Positions 1 to 8,792 of a stretch of DNA of 64,000 nt are shown here, in pieces. How positions within the stretch are numbered: position 1 is the first letter of the stretch; each line of letters begins with the position of its first letter. The DNA comes from Thermoflexus sp. Lineage in GTDB: Bacteria > Chloroflexota > Anaerolineae > Aggregatilineales > Aggregatilineaceae. The position numbers and the translations under genes were made by a program. The notes under the pieces are model-generated. The model did no database searches and had not been told where the DNA came from. It saw nothing but the letters and a program-made list of their open reading frames with translations. The stretch is taken from NCBI GenBank assembly GCA_020724465.1, contig DYGX01000003.1, positions 213,473 through 277,472 of the forward strand. The letters run 5' to 3'.

Positions 1-253
1 CGGCCAGCCTGCCGCGCGCCTGCGGATCCGGCTCCCCGCGCAGACGCTGGCTGGCGGGCAGCCGTTTCCGGGCATGGATCTGGTTATCATTCTGATCGAC
101 GTGGGCGACGAGCAACTGACGGCGATCCAGTACACCTATCAGGGCGCGCCGGAAGCCAGCGTGTATCCGGCGTTCGAAACCTGGTTGGACGAGCACATCG
201 CTGCCGTCGCCATGCCTGATCCCGCCGCGGCGGCGCAGGAAGCGGACGGATAA
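1..253 (+). CDS. C-terminal fragment of an unidentified protein
   Basis: An open frame runs from base 2 to the TAA at 251-253 and encodes the last 83 residues of a protein whose start lies upstream of the window. The visible part has a hydrophobic strand (MDLVIILIDVGDE) followed by a mixed helical segment and an Ala-rich acidic tail. I do not recognise a family. It is not NuoA, which would show three membrane helices. It lies on the same strand as the Fe-S and Nuo genes that follow, 85 bases away, but whether it shares their transcript cannot be told. Confidence 0.55.
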   Translation, partial: GQPAARLRIRLPAQTLAGGQPFPGMDLVIILIDVGDEQLTAIQYTYQGAPEASVYPAFETWLDEHIAAVAMPDPAAAAQEADG

Positions 254-338
254 GCTGGCATCTGGCGGCGGAAAGCGCGGCATCTGATACGTGTCAGGCT
301 GGCGGCAGCCTGCTATTATTAACGGCACGCTGCGAGCG

Positions 339-569
339 ATGAACGACGAGGAGCAGCCCAAAGCGCTTTACTGGGAAGCGTCTTACGAAATCGTGCTCAG
401 CCTGATGGAGCACCATCCGGACGCCGACCTCGACGCGGTGGGGCTGAACGAACTGTTCACCTGGATCATCGCGCTGCCGGGGTTCGCGGACGACCCGCTC
501 CTGGCAAACGACGAACTGCTCACCGAGATCCTGCGCGAGTGGTACGAGGAGATGAGCGAGGCATCATGA
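339..569 (+). CDS. iscX: IscX-like Fe-S assembly protein
   Basis: Small acidic protein of 76 residues. The body (LYW near residue 10, then [18 protein letters not shown], a GFADDP motif, an N-E-L-L helix and a W-Y-E-E end) follows the pattern of E. coli IscX (LKW, YPDLDP, MHQWI, DFDDDP, W-L-D-E) with no large gap. IscX binds IscS and iron and modulates Fe-S assembly. I chose the ATG at 339 because it gives the usual short family N-terminus; an in-frame GTG at 291 adds 16 residues without homology. Its stop overlaps the nuoB start (ATGA at 566-569), so the two are probably translationally coupled, placing an Fe-S factor next to an Fe-S subunit of complex I. Confidence 0.75.
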   Translation: MNDEEQPKALYWEASYEIVLSLMEHHPDADLDAVGLNELFTWIIALPGFADDPLLANDELLTEILREWYEEMSEAS

Positions 570-1249
570 GTGATTTTCTGCGAGAACTGCACGACCCCGA
601 TATCCCTGTGCCGGAAGGGATCCAGTCGGCAGTAGCCGTCACCCGGCTCGACAAGCTGCTCTCCACCGTCTACAACTGGGGGCGGCACTACTCCGTCTGG
701 CCGATGGCCTTTGGCCTGGCCTGCTGCGCGATTGAGATGATCGCCGCCGCGTCCAGCCGCTACGATCAGGCGCGCTTCGGAATGGAAGTGTTGCGCCCCA
801 GCCCGCGCCAGGCCGATCTGATGATCGTCAGCGGGACGGTCACCAAGAAGATGGTGGTGCCGATTGTCCGGCTGTACAACCAGATGCCAGAGCCGAAATA
901 TGTGCTGGCGATGGGCGCTTGCGCGTCGGGCGGCGGGCCGTTCAAAGAGGGCTACAACGTCGTGAGCGGCATCGACAACTTTCTCCCCGTCGATGTCTAC
1001 GTACCCGGCTGCCCGCCCACCCCTCAGGCGCTGCTCCACGGTTTCATCACCCTGATCAAGAAGCTGGACAGCCAGAATCTGGGCAACCGCAACAGCATGC
1101 CCTGGTACAGCCGGGGTCCGAGCGACGCGGTTCCGATCCCGGTCCTGGGGCCAGACATCATCGACCCGCGCCAGCTTCATCTGATCCGGCGCTACGCCGC
1201 CCAACCGGAACCCGCCGATGAGTCCGCAGCCGTCGAGGCCGAGGCGTGA
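566..1249 (+). CDS. nuoB: NADH-quinone oxidoreductase subunit B (NuoB)
   Basis: 227 residues. NuoB carries the N2 4Fe-4S cluster that hands electrons to quinone at the membrane junction of complex I. The four cluster cysteines are visible: the adjacent pair C53-C54 (LACCAIEM), C119 (GACASGGG) and C149 (VPGCPPTP). The central R-P-S-P-R-Q-A-D block is also typical. The start at 566 overlaps the iscX stop and follows a GCGAGG ribosome site; an upstream in-frame start at 539 would lie inside iscX. The C-terminal tail of about 45 residues after the catalytic core is rich in Pro, Ala and Glu. The gene is followed 43 bases later by nuoCD. Confidence 0.96.
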   Translation: MSDFLRELHDPDIPVPEGIQSAVAVTRLDKLLSTVYNWGRHYSVWPMAFGLACCAIEMIAAASSRYDQARFGMEVLRPSPRQADLMIVSGTVTKKMVVPIVRLYNQMPEPKYVLAMGACASGGGPFKEGYNVVSGIDNFLPVDVYVPGCPPTPQALLHGFITLIKKLDSQNLGNRNSMPWYSRGPSDAVPIPVLGPDIIDPRQLHLIRRYAAQPEPADESAAVEAEA

Positions 1250-1292
1250 TCAGGCACCGCCGGCCACCAGCCCTGCACGTGAAGGAGATCGT

Positions 1293-3140
1293 ATGACCGA
1301 ACACGCTCCCACCGCCGACACCGTTCTCCCGGCGGACGACGCCCTCAACCAGCTTTCGGCGCGCTTTGGCGACGCGCTCCAGCGCGACACACGCCCCGGC
1401 TATGAAGGGCTGATCGTCGATCCGGATCATCTGGTAGCCGTCGCAACGGCCCTGCGCGACGACCTGGGGTACGATTATCTCGCCAGCGCGACCGCCGTCG
1501 ATTACCTGGGCAAAGGCGACCATTTCGAGATGGTCTATCACCTCTGCCAGACCAGCGGCGGGCCGCCGCTCGTGTTGAAGGCACAAACCCCGCGCGAGAC
1601 CGCCACCCTGCCCTCGCTGGTCGGCGTCTGGCCCGGCGCCGAGTTCCAGGAGCGCGAAGCCTGGGACCTGATGGGCATCCGCTTCGAGGGGCATCCGGAC
1701 CTGCGCCGCATCCTGATGTGGGAAGGGTTCGCCGGCCACCCGCTGCGTAAAGACTGGAAAGAAGCCTATTACGAGCAAGACCAAAAACCGTTTGACAGCC
1801 GCTGGCCGGGCGGCCACGTCCGGCGCGCGGAAGAGCTGGTCCCGTACGGCCGCAACGTGCGCTACCCGGACGGTTTCTCGCCGGAAGACTACGAGGAGAT
1901 CGCCGAGACGCCGCAGGCGCGCGGGCTGTCGAGCTTGGGGCCGGGCGTCGAGGTCGAGGAACTGGCGACCGACCGGCTGGTGGTCAACCTGGGTCCGCAG
2001 CACCCCAGCACCCACGGCGTCTTCCGCATGTCGATCATGCTCAGCGGCGAAGAGATCGTCTCGCTCAAGCCGATCATGGGGTACCTGCACCGCAACCACG
2101 AGAAAATCGGCGAGCGCAACACGTTTATCCAAAACATGCCCTTCACCGACCGGTTGGACTACATTTGCAGCCTGTCGAACAACCTGGGCTACGCGCTGGC
2201 GGTCGAGAAGCTGATGGCGCTTGGTGCGCGCTACCAGCCGCCCACCTATCGCGCCGAGGTCATTCGCGTCCTGATGGCGGAGCTGACGCGTATCGTCAAC
2301 CACATCTGGGCCATCGGCTTCCTGCTCAACGACCTGGGCGCCTACTTCACGCCCATGATGTACGTCATCAACGAGCGCGAGTTAATCCTCGACTTTTTCG
2401 AGGCCGTCACCGGCAGCCGCATGATGTGCAACTACATGCGTTTCGGCGGTGTGGCGGCGGACCTACCCGAGCGCATGCGCAGCGAGGCGCAGTTGCTCAA
2501 CGACCGTGTGCGCGACGTCAACACGATGGAGTACCTGCGCGATCTGATCACGGAGCGCCTGCCGCGCGCCATCGACCAGATCGACACCTACCTGACCACC
2601 AGCGAGGTCGTCACCAACCGCTGCATCGGCGTCGGTGTGCTCACGCGCGAAGACGCCATCGCCACCAGCGCCGCCGGACCGGTCCTGCGCGCCAGTGGCG
2701 TGCCCTACGACGTGCGCCGCGCCGATCCGTACAGCATCTATCCGGAGCTGGAGTTCGACGTGGCGTGCCGCACGCACGGCGACGTCTACGACCGCTATCT
2801 GATCCGCCTGGACGAGCTGCACCAGAGCCTGCGCATCCTCAACCAGATCCTGCCGCGTCTGGTCGACACCGAAGGCGAGCCGATCTTCGCGGGGCGCGGC
2901 GGGATGTACAGCCCGCGCGTGCCGGCTGGCGAGGCATATGGGCGGGTGGAGAACCCGAAGGGCGAGCTGGGCTTCTACGTCGTCTCGGACGGCGGCCAGA
3001 ACCCCTGGCGCTACCACGTCCGGGCGCCCAGCTTCATCAACCTGACGCCGCTGGAGCGCATGTGCGTGGGGCACAAGGTGGCCGATGTGGTCGCCATTCT
3101 GGGCAGCATCGACATCGTGTTAGGCGAGACGGACCGCTAG
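1293..3140 (+). CDS. nuoCD: NADH-quinone oxidoreductase fused subunit C/D (NuoCD)
   Basis: 615 residues. The N-terminal third is NuoC (30-kDa subunit): [10 protein letters not shown] at about residue 125 and H-P-L-R-K-D-W after it. The remainder from about residue 220 is NuoD (49-kDa subunit), beginning at [13 protein letters not shown], with G-Y-L-H-R-N-H-E-K and the quinone-site region. NuoC and NuoD form the peripheral-arm surface that cradles cluster N2 and the quinone head. The fusion is known from several phyla. The ATG at 1293 has an AAGGAG site 5 bases upstream; an in-frame ATG at 1218 lies inside nuoB and would add 25 residues with no homology. Confidence 0.95.
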   Translation: MTEHAPTADTVLPADDALNQLSARFGDALQRDTRPGYEGLIVDPDHLVAVATALRDDLGYDYLASATAVDYLGKGDHFEMVYHLCQTSGGPPLVLKAQTPRETATLPSLVGVWPGAEFQEREAWDLMGIRFEGHPDLRRILMWEGFAGHPLRKDWKEAYYEQDQKPFDSRWPGGHVRRAEELVPYGRNVRYPDGFSPEDYEEIAETPQARGLSSLGPGVEVEELATDRLVVNLGPQHPSTHGVFRMSIMLSGEEIVSLKPIMGYLHRNHEKIGERNTFIQNMPFTDRLDYICSLSNNLGYALAVEKLMALGARYQPPTYRAEVIRVLMAELTRIVNHIWAIGFLLNDLGAYFTPMMYVINERELILDFFEAVTGSRMMCNYMRFGGVAADLPERMRSEAQLLNDRVRDVNTMEYLRDLITERLPRAIDQIDTYLTTSEVVTNRCIGVGVLTREDAIATSAAGPVLRASGVPYDVRRADPYSIYPELEFDVACRTHGDVYDRYLIRLDELHQSLRILNQILPRLVDTEGEPIFAGRGGMYSPRVPAGEAYGRVENPKGELGFYVVSDGGQNPWRYHVRAPSFINLTPLERMCVGHKVADVVAILGSIDIVLGETDR

Positions 3141-3159
3141 AGAGGAGCGTCGGATTCTC

Positions 3160-3804
3160 ATGTACGGGACTGGTCTCTGGCGCGGGCTGCGCGTCACGCT
3201 GAAACACTTCATCGACACCTATCTCGAAGACATCCGCTATGGCTTCCGCCGTCATGTGCCGGTCGAAGCGTTTCCGGAGCGGCAGGGCCTGGAAGCGCGC
3301 GGCACCTTCACCGTGCAGTATCCGGAAGAGAAGCTCGCCACGCCCGAGCGCTTCCGTTTTATCCCGTTCCTGGTGGTCGAGAACTACGACCACCCCGAGC
3401 GGCCGGGCCACGACTGGTGCACAAGCTGCGGCATCTGCGCCAAGGTCTGCCCGCCCCAGTGCATCTGGATCGTCCGCAGCGACGACCCGGAAACCGGGCG
3501 GCCTATCCCGGAGCCGGCGGAGTTCTACATCGACATCGACATCTGCATGAACTGCGGCTTCTGCGCGGAATTTTGCCCGTTCGACGCGATCAAGATGGAT
3601 CACGACTACGAGCTGGCGAGCTACGACCGCACCACGGCACACATCTTCGACAAGCAGCGCCTCTCGAAGGAATTCCGCTACTGGCAGAGCATCGCGCCGA
3701 CGCGCGCCGCCGAGGAAGCCGCTGCGCGCGGCGGGTGGGAACACAAAGACGTGCTCAAGCAAAAGCAGCGCGAGGCAAAAGACAAGGGCGCGGCTGCCGA
3801 ATAG
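3160..3804 (+). CDS. nuoI: NADH-quinone oxidoreductase subunit I (NuoI)
   Basis: 214 residues. Two ferredoxin-type 4Fe-4S motifs are plain: CTSCGICAKVCPPQC and CMNCGFCAEFCPFDA, binding clusters N6a and N6b, which relay electrons toward N2 in NuoB. The N-terminal amphipathic helix (GLRVTLKHFIDTYLEDIRYGF) is the usual membrane-surface anchor. The C-terminus has a charged Lys/Glu tail. An AGAGGAG site precedes the ATG. It is the last gene of the nuoB-nuoCD-nuoI set and is followed by a strong hairpin at 3839-3864. The membrane subunits and the NADH module (nuoA, E-H, J-N) are not in the window. Confidence 0.95.
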   Translation: MYGTGLWRGLRVTLKHFIDTYLEDIRYGFRRHVPVEAFPERQGLEARGTFTVQYPEEKLATPERFRFIPFLVVENYDHPERPGHDWCTSCGICAKVCPPQCIWIVRSDDPETGRPIPEPAEFYIDIDICMNCGFCAEFCPFDAIKMDHDYELASYDRTTAHIFDKQRLSKEFRYWQSIAPTRAAEEAAARGGWEHKDVLKQKQREAKDKGAAAE

Positions 3805-3838
3805 CGCCGCCTTCCAGCTCGATCCGCTTGTGAGCGAT

Positions 3839-3864
3839 CCGGGGCAGCCGGCGGGCTGCCCCGG
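3839..3864 (+). terminator. Terminator hairpin after nuoI
   Basis: An 11-bp perfect stem (CCGGGGCAGCC at 3839-3849 with GGCTGCCCCGG at 3854-3864) encloses a four-base loop and is followed by TTTGATTT. It lies 35 bases after the nuoI stop and separates the nuo genes from the secreted glycosidase. Confidence 0.8.
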
Positions 3865-3894
3865 TTTGATTTCCGTTCGCGTCCCGGTTCAGCA

Positions 3895-3916
3895 TACAAT
3901 GAGGGGTATCACCCCT
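3895..3916 (+). promoter_or_regulatory. Putative -10 box and leader hairpin of the GH116 gene
   Basis: TACAAT at 3895-3900 is a good -10 box after the nuoI terminator; no convincing -35 is seen. Just downstream, AGGGGT (3902-3907) and ACCCCT (3911-3916) form a perfect 6-bp stem with a three-base loop near the expected 5' end of the transcript, a structure that could protect the mRNA end. Confidence 0.45.
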
Positions 3917-3943
3917 GGGCCGAGAGCTATTGAGGAGTATCCG

Positions 3944-6346
3944 ATGATGAGTCGCCTGCTTAATCTTGCGCTTTCCCTGTCGCTGATCGGGGGAACAGGC
4001 GCGCTGCTTCCGATGACCATTGCCCGCCCTGCACCGGTCCCCACCGAGCCGGACCGGCGCCAGGCAGACCCCTTCGCCATCCCGGACGAAGCCTGGTCGC
4101 GGCCCATCGGCGAGCCGATCGCCCGCCCGTCCCGCGTCAAAACCCCGTACCCGATGGTGGACGATGGCCCGCGCCAGGGTGCGCCGCTGGGCGGGATCGG
4201 CGCCGGGACGTTCAGCCGCACCTACGCCGGGGACTTCGCGCGCTGGCATCTCGACACCGGTCACCACGTCTACGGCTCGGTCCCGTCCATGATGTTCAGC
4301 GTCTACACGCACCAGGGCGAGCGCACGCTGACCCAGGCGCTGTGGACCGGCCGCCCTTCGCGCAGCCTCTCGGCGTGGCAGTGGGACTACCCGGTCGGCG
4401 CGGGGACATATTACGCGCTCTATCCGCGCTCGTGGTTCGTCTACGATTGGGACGCCCTGCCCGTCGAGCTGGCGGTCGAGCAGTTCTCGCCGGTCATCCC
4501 GCACAACTACCGCGAGAGCAGCTACCCGATCGCGATCTTCACCTGGCGCGCCCGCAACCCCACCAGCGAGCACGTGACGCTCGGCCTGATGTTCACCACG
4601 CCCAACCTGCTCTACCCCGGCGCGGGGCACGTTCACCGCGCGCGCGCCGAGGATACGCCCGCGGGCCGCGTCGTCGGCGTGGAAATGACCACCGCGCAGC
4701 CCTTCGAGCCGGGCGAAGGCATGGGGTCGCTGGCGATCAGCGCGCTCGAGTTGCCCGGCGTCGGCGCCAGCACCCGGACGCGCTTCCTCACCGCCGGGGA
4801 CGGCGCCGATATCTGGGCGGACTTCAGCGCCGATGGCCGCCTGGACGATGTGGACGATCAGACGCCGGGAACAGCGGGCGAAGTGCTGGGAGCAGGCGTC
4901 GCGGCGACGGTTGAACTGGCCCCCGGCGAAACACGGCGCGTGGCGTTCGCGCTGGCCTGGGACATGCCTGTCATGACCTTCGGCCCCGGCGAGCACTGGT
5001 ACAAGCGCTACACCGCCTTCTACGGCCGCGACGGTAACCGCGCCTGGAACATCGCGCGCGACGGCCTGCGCGACGCGGATGCCTGGCGGCAGGCGATTGT
5101 CGATTGGCAGGCGCCCATCCTGGCAGACGAATCGCGCCCGGCGTGGTACAAAACCGCGCTGTTCAACGAGCTGTACTTCATTGCGGACGGCGGCACGGCC
5201 TGGGAGCATGGCCAGGTCGGCGATCCCCCGCCCGCCGACGACTACCTGGGCCGCTTCGCCTACATCGAGTGTTTCGATTACCCCTACTACAACACCTTCG
5301 ACGTGGACTTCTACGCGTCCTTCGCCTTGCTGGAGTTGTGGCCGGACCTGGAGATCAACATCATGCGCGACTTCGCCGCCGCCATCCCGCTGGCCGACGA
5401 GACGCCGTTCATCGTCGGCTACAGCGGAACGGTGGCACCGCGCAAGCTGCCCGGCGCCGTCCCGCATGACCTCGGCGCGCCCAGCGAAGCGCCCTGGAAG
5501 CGTGTCAACGCCTTCACCTGGCAGGATACCAACCGCTGGAAAGATCTCAACGCCAAGTTCGCGCTGCGCCTCTACCGCGACGTGATCCTGCTCGACCGGC
5601 CCGATCTCGCCGCCGAGCTGTGGCCCGCAGCGGTGGACGCGATCGACTACCTCGCCGCGATGGACGCTGACGGGGACGGCATCCCTGAGAACGAAGGCGT
5701 GCCCGACCAGACCTACGACACCTGGCCGGTGCGCGGCATCAGCGCCTACAGCGGCGGGCTGTGGATCGCCGCGTTGGCAGCCATGCGCGAGCTGGCGCTA
5801 CTGGTCGGCGACGAGGACGCGGCGGCGAGCTACGCGGCGCGGTTCGAGGCGGCCCGCACCGTCTACGAAGACACGCTGTGGACCGGGCGCTACTACGCCT
5901 ACGATGCCGATTCGCGCGCGATCATGGCCGACCAGCTTGCCGGGGAATGGTACGCCAGCATCAGCGGGCTCGAGGTGCTGCCCGCTAGCCGCGTCGACGC
6001 GGCGCTGCGCACCATCTACGATCACAACGTGCGCCGCTTCCAGGATGGCCTGATGGGCGCGGTGAACGGGATCGAGCCGGACGGCTCCCCGGTCCGCTCC
6101 GAGCAGGCGGAAGAGGTCTGGACCGGCACGACCTACATGCTGGCGGCACATATGCTGTTTCGCGGCCTCGACAGCGCGGCGTGGGCGACTGCCTACGGCA
6201 TCTACCGCCACACCTACGAAACAGGCGGGCTGTGGTTCCGCACGCCCGAAGCCTGGGACGCGGCGGGCAACTACCGCGCCGGGATGTACATGCGCCCGCT
6301 GGCGGTCTGGGCTATCGAAACGGCGCTGGCCCGGCGCGCAGGCTGA
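3944..6346 (+). CDS. Secreted GH116-type glucosidase (GBA2/DUF608 family)
   Basis: 800 residues with an N-terminal signal peptide (MMSRLLNLALSLSLIGG). The motif GAPLGGIGAGT followed by a Y-A-G-D-F-A-R-W segment is the hallmark of the GBA2 N-terminal beta-domain, and the second half is an (alpha/alpha)6 barrel like DUF608. FNELYFIADGGTAWE is the region where GH116 enzymes carry the nucleophile Glu, and VPDQTYDTW the region of the acid/base Asp (positions by family resemblance). These enzymes cleave beta-glucosides or beta-xylosides, so this one probably attacks plant or microbial glycans outside the cell. TGAGGAG sits 8 bases before the ATG at 3944. Upstream in-frame starts fall in the promoter region. 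It stands alone between two terminators. Confidence 0.87.
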   Translation: MMSRLLNLALSLSLIGGTGALLPMTIARPAPVPTEPDRRQADPFAIPDEAWSRPIGEPIARPSRVKTPYPMVDDGPRQGAPLGGIGAGTFSRTYAGDFARWHLDTGHHVYGSVPSMMFSVYTHQGERTLTQALWTGRPSRSLSAWQWDYPVGAGTYYALYPRSWFVYDWDALPVELAVEQFSPVIPHNYRESSYPIAIFTWRARNPTSEHVTLGLMFTTPNLLYPGAGHVHRARAEDTPAGRVVGVEMTTAQPFEPGEGMGSLAISALELPGVGASTRTRFLTAGDGADIWADFSADGRLDDVDDQTPGTAGEVLGAGVAATVELAPGETRRVAFALAWDMPVMTFGPGEHWYKRYTAFYGRDGNRAWNIARDGLRDADAWRQAIVDWQAPILADESRPAWYKTALFNELYFIADGGTAWEHGQVGDPPPADDYLGRFAYIECFDYPYYNTFDVDFYASFALLELWPDLEINIMRDFAAAIPLADETPFIVGYSGTVAPRKLPGAVPHDLGAPSEAPWKRVNAFTWQDTNRWKDLNAKFALRLYRDVILLDRPDLAAELWPAAVDAIDYLAAMDADGDGIPENEGVPDQTYDTWPVRGISAYSGGLWIAALAAMRELALLVGDEDAAASYAARFEAARTVYEDTLWTGRYYAYDADSRAIMADQLAGEWYASISGLEVLPASRVDAALRTIYDHNVRRFQDGLMGAVNGIEPDGSPVRSEQAEEVWTGTTYMLAAHMLFRGLDSAAWATAYGIYRHTYETGGLWFRTPEAWDAAGNYRAGMYMRPLAVWAIETALARRAG

Positions 6347-6381
6347 GCTGCACACCAGTGCGCCGCAATCCACCGCCCCCG

Positions 6382-6409
6382 AAGGGCAGCCGCCGCGCTG
6401 CCCTTTTCG
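6382..6409 (+). terminator. Terminator after the GH116 gene
   Basis: A 9-bp stem (AAGGGCAGC at 6382-6390 with GCTGCCCTT at 6397-6405) with a six-base loop ends in a short T run, 36 bases after the GH116 stop. Confidence 0.75.
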
Positions 6410-6446
6410 GTTCGCCTGTGCCGCGTCATCGCACGGTGAGCAGAAG

Positions 6447-6476
6447 TTGGCTGGCGCGCTGCGATTGGCGGATAAT
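6447..6476 (+). promoter_or_regulatory. Promoter of the DinB/TPR gene
   Basis: TTGGCT at 6447-6452 and GATAAT at 6471-6476 are separated by 18 bases, upstream of a strong TAGGAGGGGT ribosome site. Confidence 0.5.
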
Positions 6477-6506
6477 CAAAACGTCCGCTGTCGTAGGAGG
6501 GGTCGT

Positions 6507-7223
6507 ATGTTCAGCAAAGCGCGTCTGCTCGACGTTCTGAGCTTCGCCCACCAGCAGGAAATGGCCTTCATCGACACACTGCCCGACGATGAGCGAGCGG
6601 CCAGCGGCGCACCCGACCAGTGGTCCGCTAAAGACATGATGGCGCATCTTGCCACGTGGAAGCTGCGCCTGCTTGACCGGCTGCAGGCCGTCGCGCGCGG
6701 CGAGCCGCTCCCCGACGACCCGCGCCCGGACGACCAGATTAACGCCGAAATTTACGCGGCGCACCACGCCAAGACGTGGGACGAGGTACGGGCGATGGTG
6801 GCCGAGGCGCACAACCGTACCCTGACCTACGCGCGTACTGCTCTCGAGGCGGAGCTAACGAAAGAGGACCGATCCGTTCACCCCGACGGCCGCCCGCCCT
6901 GGATCGCGCTGCTGGCCGAGAATGTCTCGCACGCCGTCGCGCACCTGTGGGACTACCAGCTCCACCACGGGCGCCCCGCGGAAGGGGTCGCCTTACAGGA
7001 GTCGGTCACAGAGCGGCTGCGGGCGTTCGACGACCCGGGTATTGTGGCCTTTGGGGTCTACAACCTGGCCTGTGTCTATGCGCGAGCAGGGCAACATGAG
7101 CAGGCCATCGAGGCGCTCGGCGAGGCGCTGCGCCTCAGGCCGGCGTTGGCCGGGTGGTCGCAGCAGGACCCCGATCTGGATTCGCTGCGCGATCTGCCGG
7201 GCTACGGAGCGCTCTACGCCTGA
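6507..7223 (+). CDS. ClbS/DfsB-like (DinB fold) protein with C-terminal TPR
   Basis: 238 residues. Residues 1-165 look like a DinB-superfamily four-helix bundle of the ClbS/DfsB type: an early D-Q-W-S-A-K-D-M-M-A-H-L-A-T-W segment and a late N-V-S-H-A-V-A-H-L-W-D-Y segment, with His residues where the fold often holds a metal. The last 60 residues form a tetratricopeptide-like pair (YNLACVYARAGQHEQAIEALGEALRLRP). The start is fixed by a near-perfect TAGGAGGGGT site. Function unknown: ClbS relatives include a hydrolase that protects against colibactin, but most are uncharacterised. It converges on the HAD gene, the two 3' ends overlapping by 10 bases (7214-7223). Confidence 0.75.
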   Translation: MFSKARLLDVLSFAHQQEMAFIDTLPDDERAASGAPDQWSAKDMMAHLATWKLRLLDRLQAVARGEPLPDDPRPDDQINAEIYAAHHAKTWDEVRAMVAEAHNRTLTYARTALEAELTKEDRSVHPDGRPPWIALLAENVSHAVAHLWDYQLHHGRPAEGVALQESVTERLRAFDDPGIVAFGVYNLACVYARAGQHEQAIEALGEALRLRPALAGWSQQDPDLDSLRDLPGYGALYA

Positions 7224-8320
7224 CGATCGCCATCTGCCGCCAGCCGTGCGATCGCGTCCCGATCCGCGGCAGCCAGCCGCTCTGCTTCGGCCAGCAGCCC
7301 ATCCGTCCACGCTGCCGGGTCGAGCCGGCGCAGCCAGTCGATCGTCATCTGGCGCTCGGCGGCCAGCCGCGCCACCCCGTCGACCGGGCCGGTATCCGGG
7401 TCGGGCGTCGCGTCAGGCCCAGGCGGATCACCGCCTGCCAGCGTCGCCAGCCGCGCCCGGACGGCCCGCTCGCGCGCGATCAGATCGCCCAGCAGCGCCG
7501 TGCGGTCGCTTTCCCCCGTTTCGCATAGCATGCCAATCAGCGCTGCCAGCGACCCCATCAGGCGCGGAGCGATCTGCTGCGGCTCAACGGGACGCGGCGC
7601 CAGCCGGCTCAGCCACCCCTCGTCCAGCGCCGCCCGCGCGAAGTCGTCCAGCGAGCCGCAGCCGTCCGCCCGGATCGGGCCGGATGTCTCCGGCTCCGCG
7701 CCCGGCGTCCCGATCCAGAAGGTGCGTAGCCCGGCGCGCCAGGCCGGGACGATGTCGTTGAACCAGTCGTCGCCCACCATCACGGCCTGCGCGGCGCTCG
7801 CCCCCACCCGCGCCAGCGTTTCCTCGTAATATTCGGGGCGCTCTTTGGTGAAGTGCATGTTCTCCAGATGCGTCACCAGCGCAAACGGAATCTCATCCAC
7901 CGGCACGCCCGCCCAGGCCAGCCGCTGCTCGACGGCGTCGCGCGGGAAGAACGGATTGGTCGCCACTACAAGCGTGTACCCGCGCGCCAGCAGCCCTTCG
8001 ACCAGCCGCCGCGCGATGGGGCGCCGCACGGTCCCCGCCCGCAGCGCGGGATACGCCTCGCGGTAGAAGCCGCTTACCGCCGCCTGGAACGCCTCGGGCG
8101 AGACGTCGCCAAGCTCCGCGGCCAGCGCCGCGTAGAACCGCTGGATGTTGGTCCGCGTGGGATCGCCCTGGCCGACGATCGCGCGCACGGCGTCCAGCAA
8201 CGGGCGGCTGATGGACGCGGGCAGGTAGCGGTTGAGCGCGGCAAAGTAGTTCTCGACGAACTGCGCCGTTGGGTTACCCAGCAGCGTATCGTCCAGATCA
8301 AGCAAAATGGTGGTGATCAT
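7214..8320 (-). CDS. HAD-family hydrolase with DinB-like C-terminal extension
   Basis: 368 residues. The HAD core (residues 1-235) begins with LLDLDDTL, motif I with nucleophile D8 and acid/base D10, has a helical cap, V-V-A-T-N-P as motif II, a motif III lysine (FTKERP) and MVGDDWFND as motif IV. It probably dephosphorylates a small metabolite. The last 125 residues are all-helical (ERAVRARLATLAGGDPP, TIDWLRRLDPAAW) and resemble a DinB fold, so this may be a fusion; the convergent neighbour also carries a DinB-type domain. The ATG at 8320 begins right at the core; the frame stays open upstream but runs into the next gene. It sits 4 bases after the small Cys-rich gene, probably one operon. 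Confidence 0.82.
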   Translation of the reverse strand: MITTILLDLDDTLLGNPTAQFVENYFAALNRYLPASISRPLLDAVRAIVGQGDPTRTNIQRFYAALAAELGDVSPEAFQAAVSGFYREAYPALRAGTVRRPIARRLVEGLLARGYTLVVATNPFFPRDAVEQRLAWAGVPVDEIPFALVTHLENMHFTKERPEYYEETLARVGASAAQAVMVGDDWFNDIVPAWRAGLRTFWIGTPGAEPETSGPIRADGCGSLDDFARAALDEGWLSRLAPRPVEPQQIAPRLMGSLAALIGMLCETGESDRTALLGDLIARERAVRARLATLAGGDPPGPDATPDPDTGPVDGVARLAAERQMTIDWLRRLDPAAWTDGLLAEAERLAAADRDAIARLAADGDRQA

Positions 8321-8324
8321 CGGC

Positions 8325-8672
8325 TCAGTCCAGCGCGTCCTTGAACAGGCGCAGAGCGGGGTTTTCTTCCGCGCACAGCGGGCAGCCGACATATGGATTC
8401 TCGATCGGCACGTCATGCCGCTCGCACCACGCCTCAACCCGCATCTGGCGCACGAAGCCGAGCAGCACCGGTTTGATCGTCAGGCGAAGCTGCATATCCG
8501 GGCTGGCGTTGGCGCGTACGATCTCAGGAACCGGGCAGCGCGCGCAGTCCTTCGGGCGCCACGGCGCGGACTCAGGGTTCGCCTGCGCCAGCCGACACTC
8601 CTGCACCGATCGCCCGCGGGCGAAATCTTCGTAATAGTGCGGGCATTCCTGCCCGGCGGGTGTGCGCATCAT
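8325..8672 (-). CDS. Small Cys-rich, probably zinc-binding conserved protein
   Basis: 115 residues with metal-ligand-like clusters: ECPHYY near the start, ECRL, then C-A-R-C-P-V-P-E-I, and WCERHD paired with CPLC near the end. The spacing suggests two zinc sites. No catalytic motif is seen and I do not know the function. Start choice: the codon at 8672 has GTGAAGG six bases upstream, while the in-frame ATG at 8678 would leave no spacing, so I prefer 8672. It lies just upstream of the HAD gene on the same strand (4-base gap) and probably shares its transcript. Confidence 0.7.
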   Translation of the reverse strand: MMRTPAGQECPHYYEDFARGRSVQECRLAQANPESAPWRPKDCARCPVPEIVRANASPDMQLRLTIKPVLLGFVRQMRVEAWCERHDVPIENPYVGCPLCAEENPALRLFKDALD

Positions 8673-8732
8673 CGCCATCCTTCACCCCCCTGCACGGTCC
8701 AGGCGCCTGCGCGGGCGCGGCAGCAACGCAAA

Positions 8733-8762
8733 ACAGGCTGGCGGAGACTCCGCACAGCCTGT
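8733..8762 (-). terminator. Terminator of efp
   Basis: Two stacked stems (ACAGGCT 8733-8739 with AGCCTGT 8756-8762, and GCGGAG 8741-8746 with CTCCGC 8748-8753) with a small asymmetric bulge. Read on the minus strand, the stem is followed by TTTTGCGTT. It lies 30 bases past the efp stop. Confidence 0.8.
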
Positions 8763-8792
8763 CTGAAACCTGGGGCCAGCATGATCCTCAGC

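Noticed and set aside
1-253. nuoA just upstream of nuoB
   Set aside because: The fragment has no three-helix membrane pattern and its sequence does not resemble NuoA.
3901-3943. TPP-riboswitch-like stretch before the GH116 gene
   Set aside because: A hairpin and CCGAGAG are present but the conserved CTGAGA and the second TPP arm are not. The span is too short.
3755-5467. 570-codon minus-strand frame
   Set aside because: Antisense of the GH116 gene, with Arg/Val-rich, motif-free product. The plus-strand gene has signal peptide, family motifs and ribosome site.
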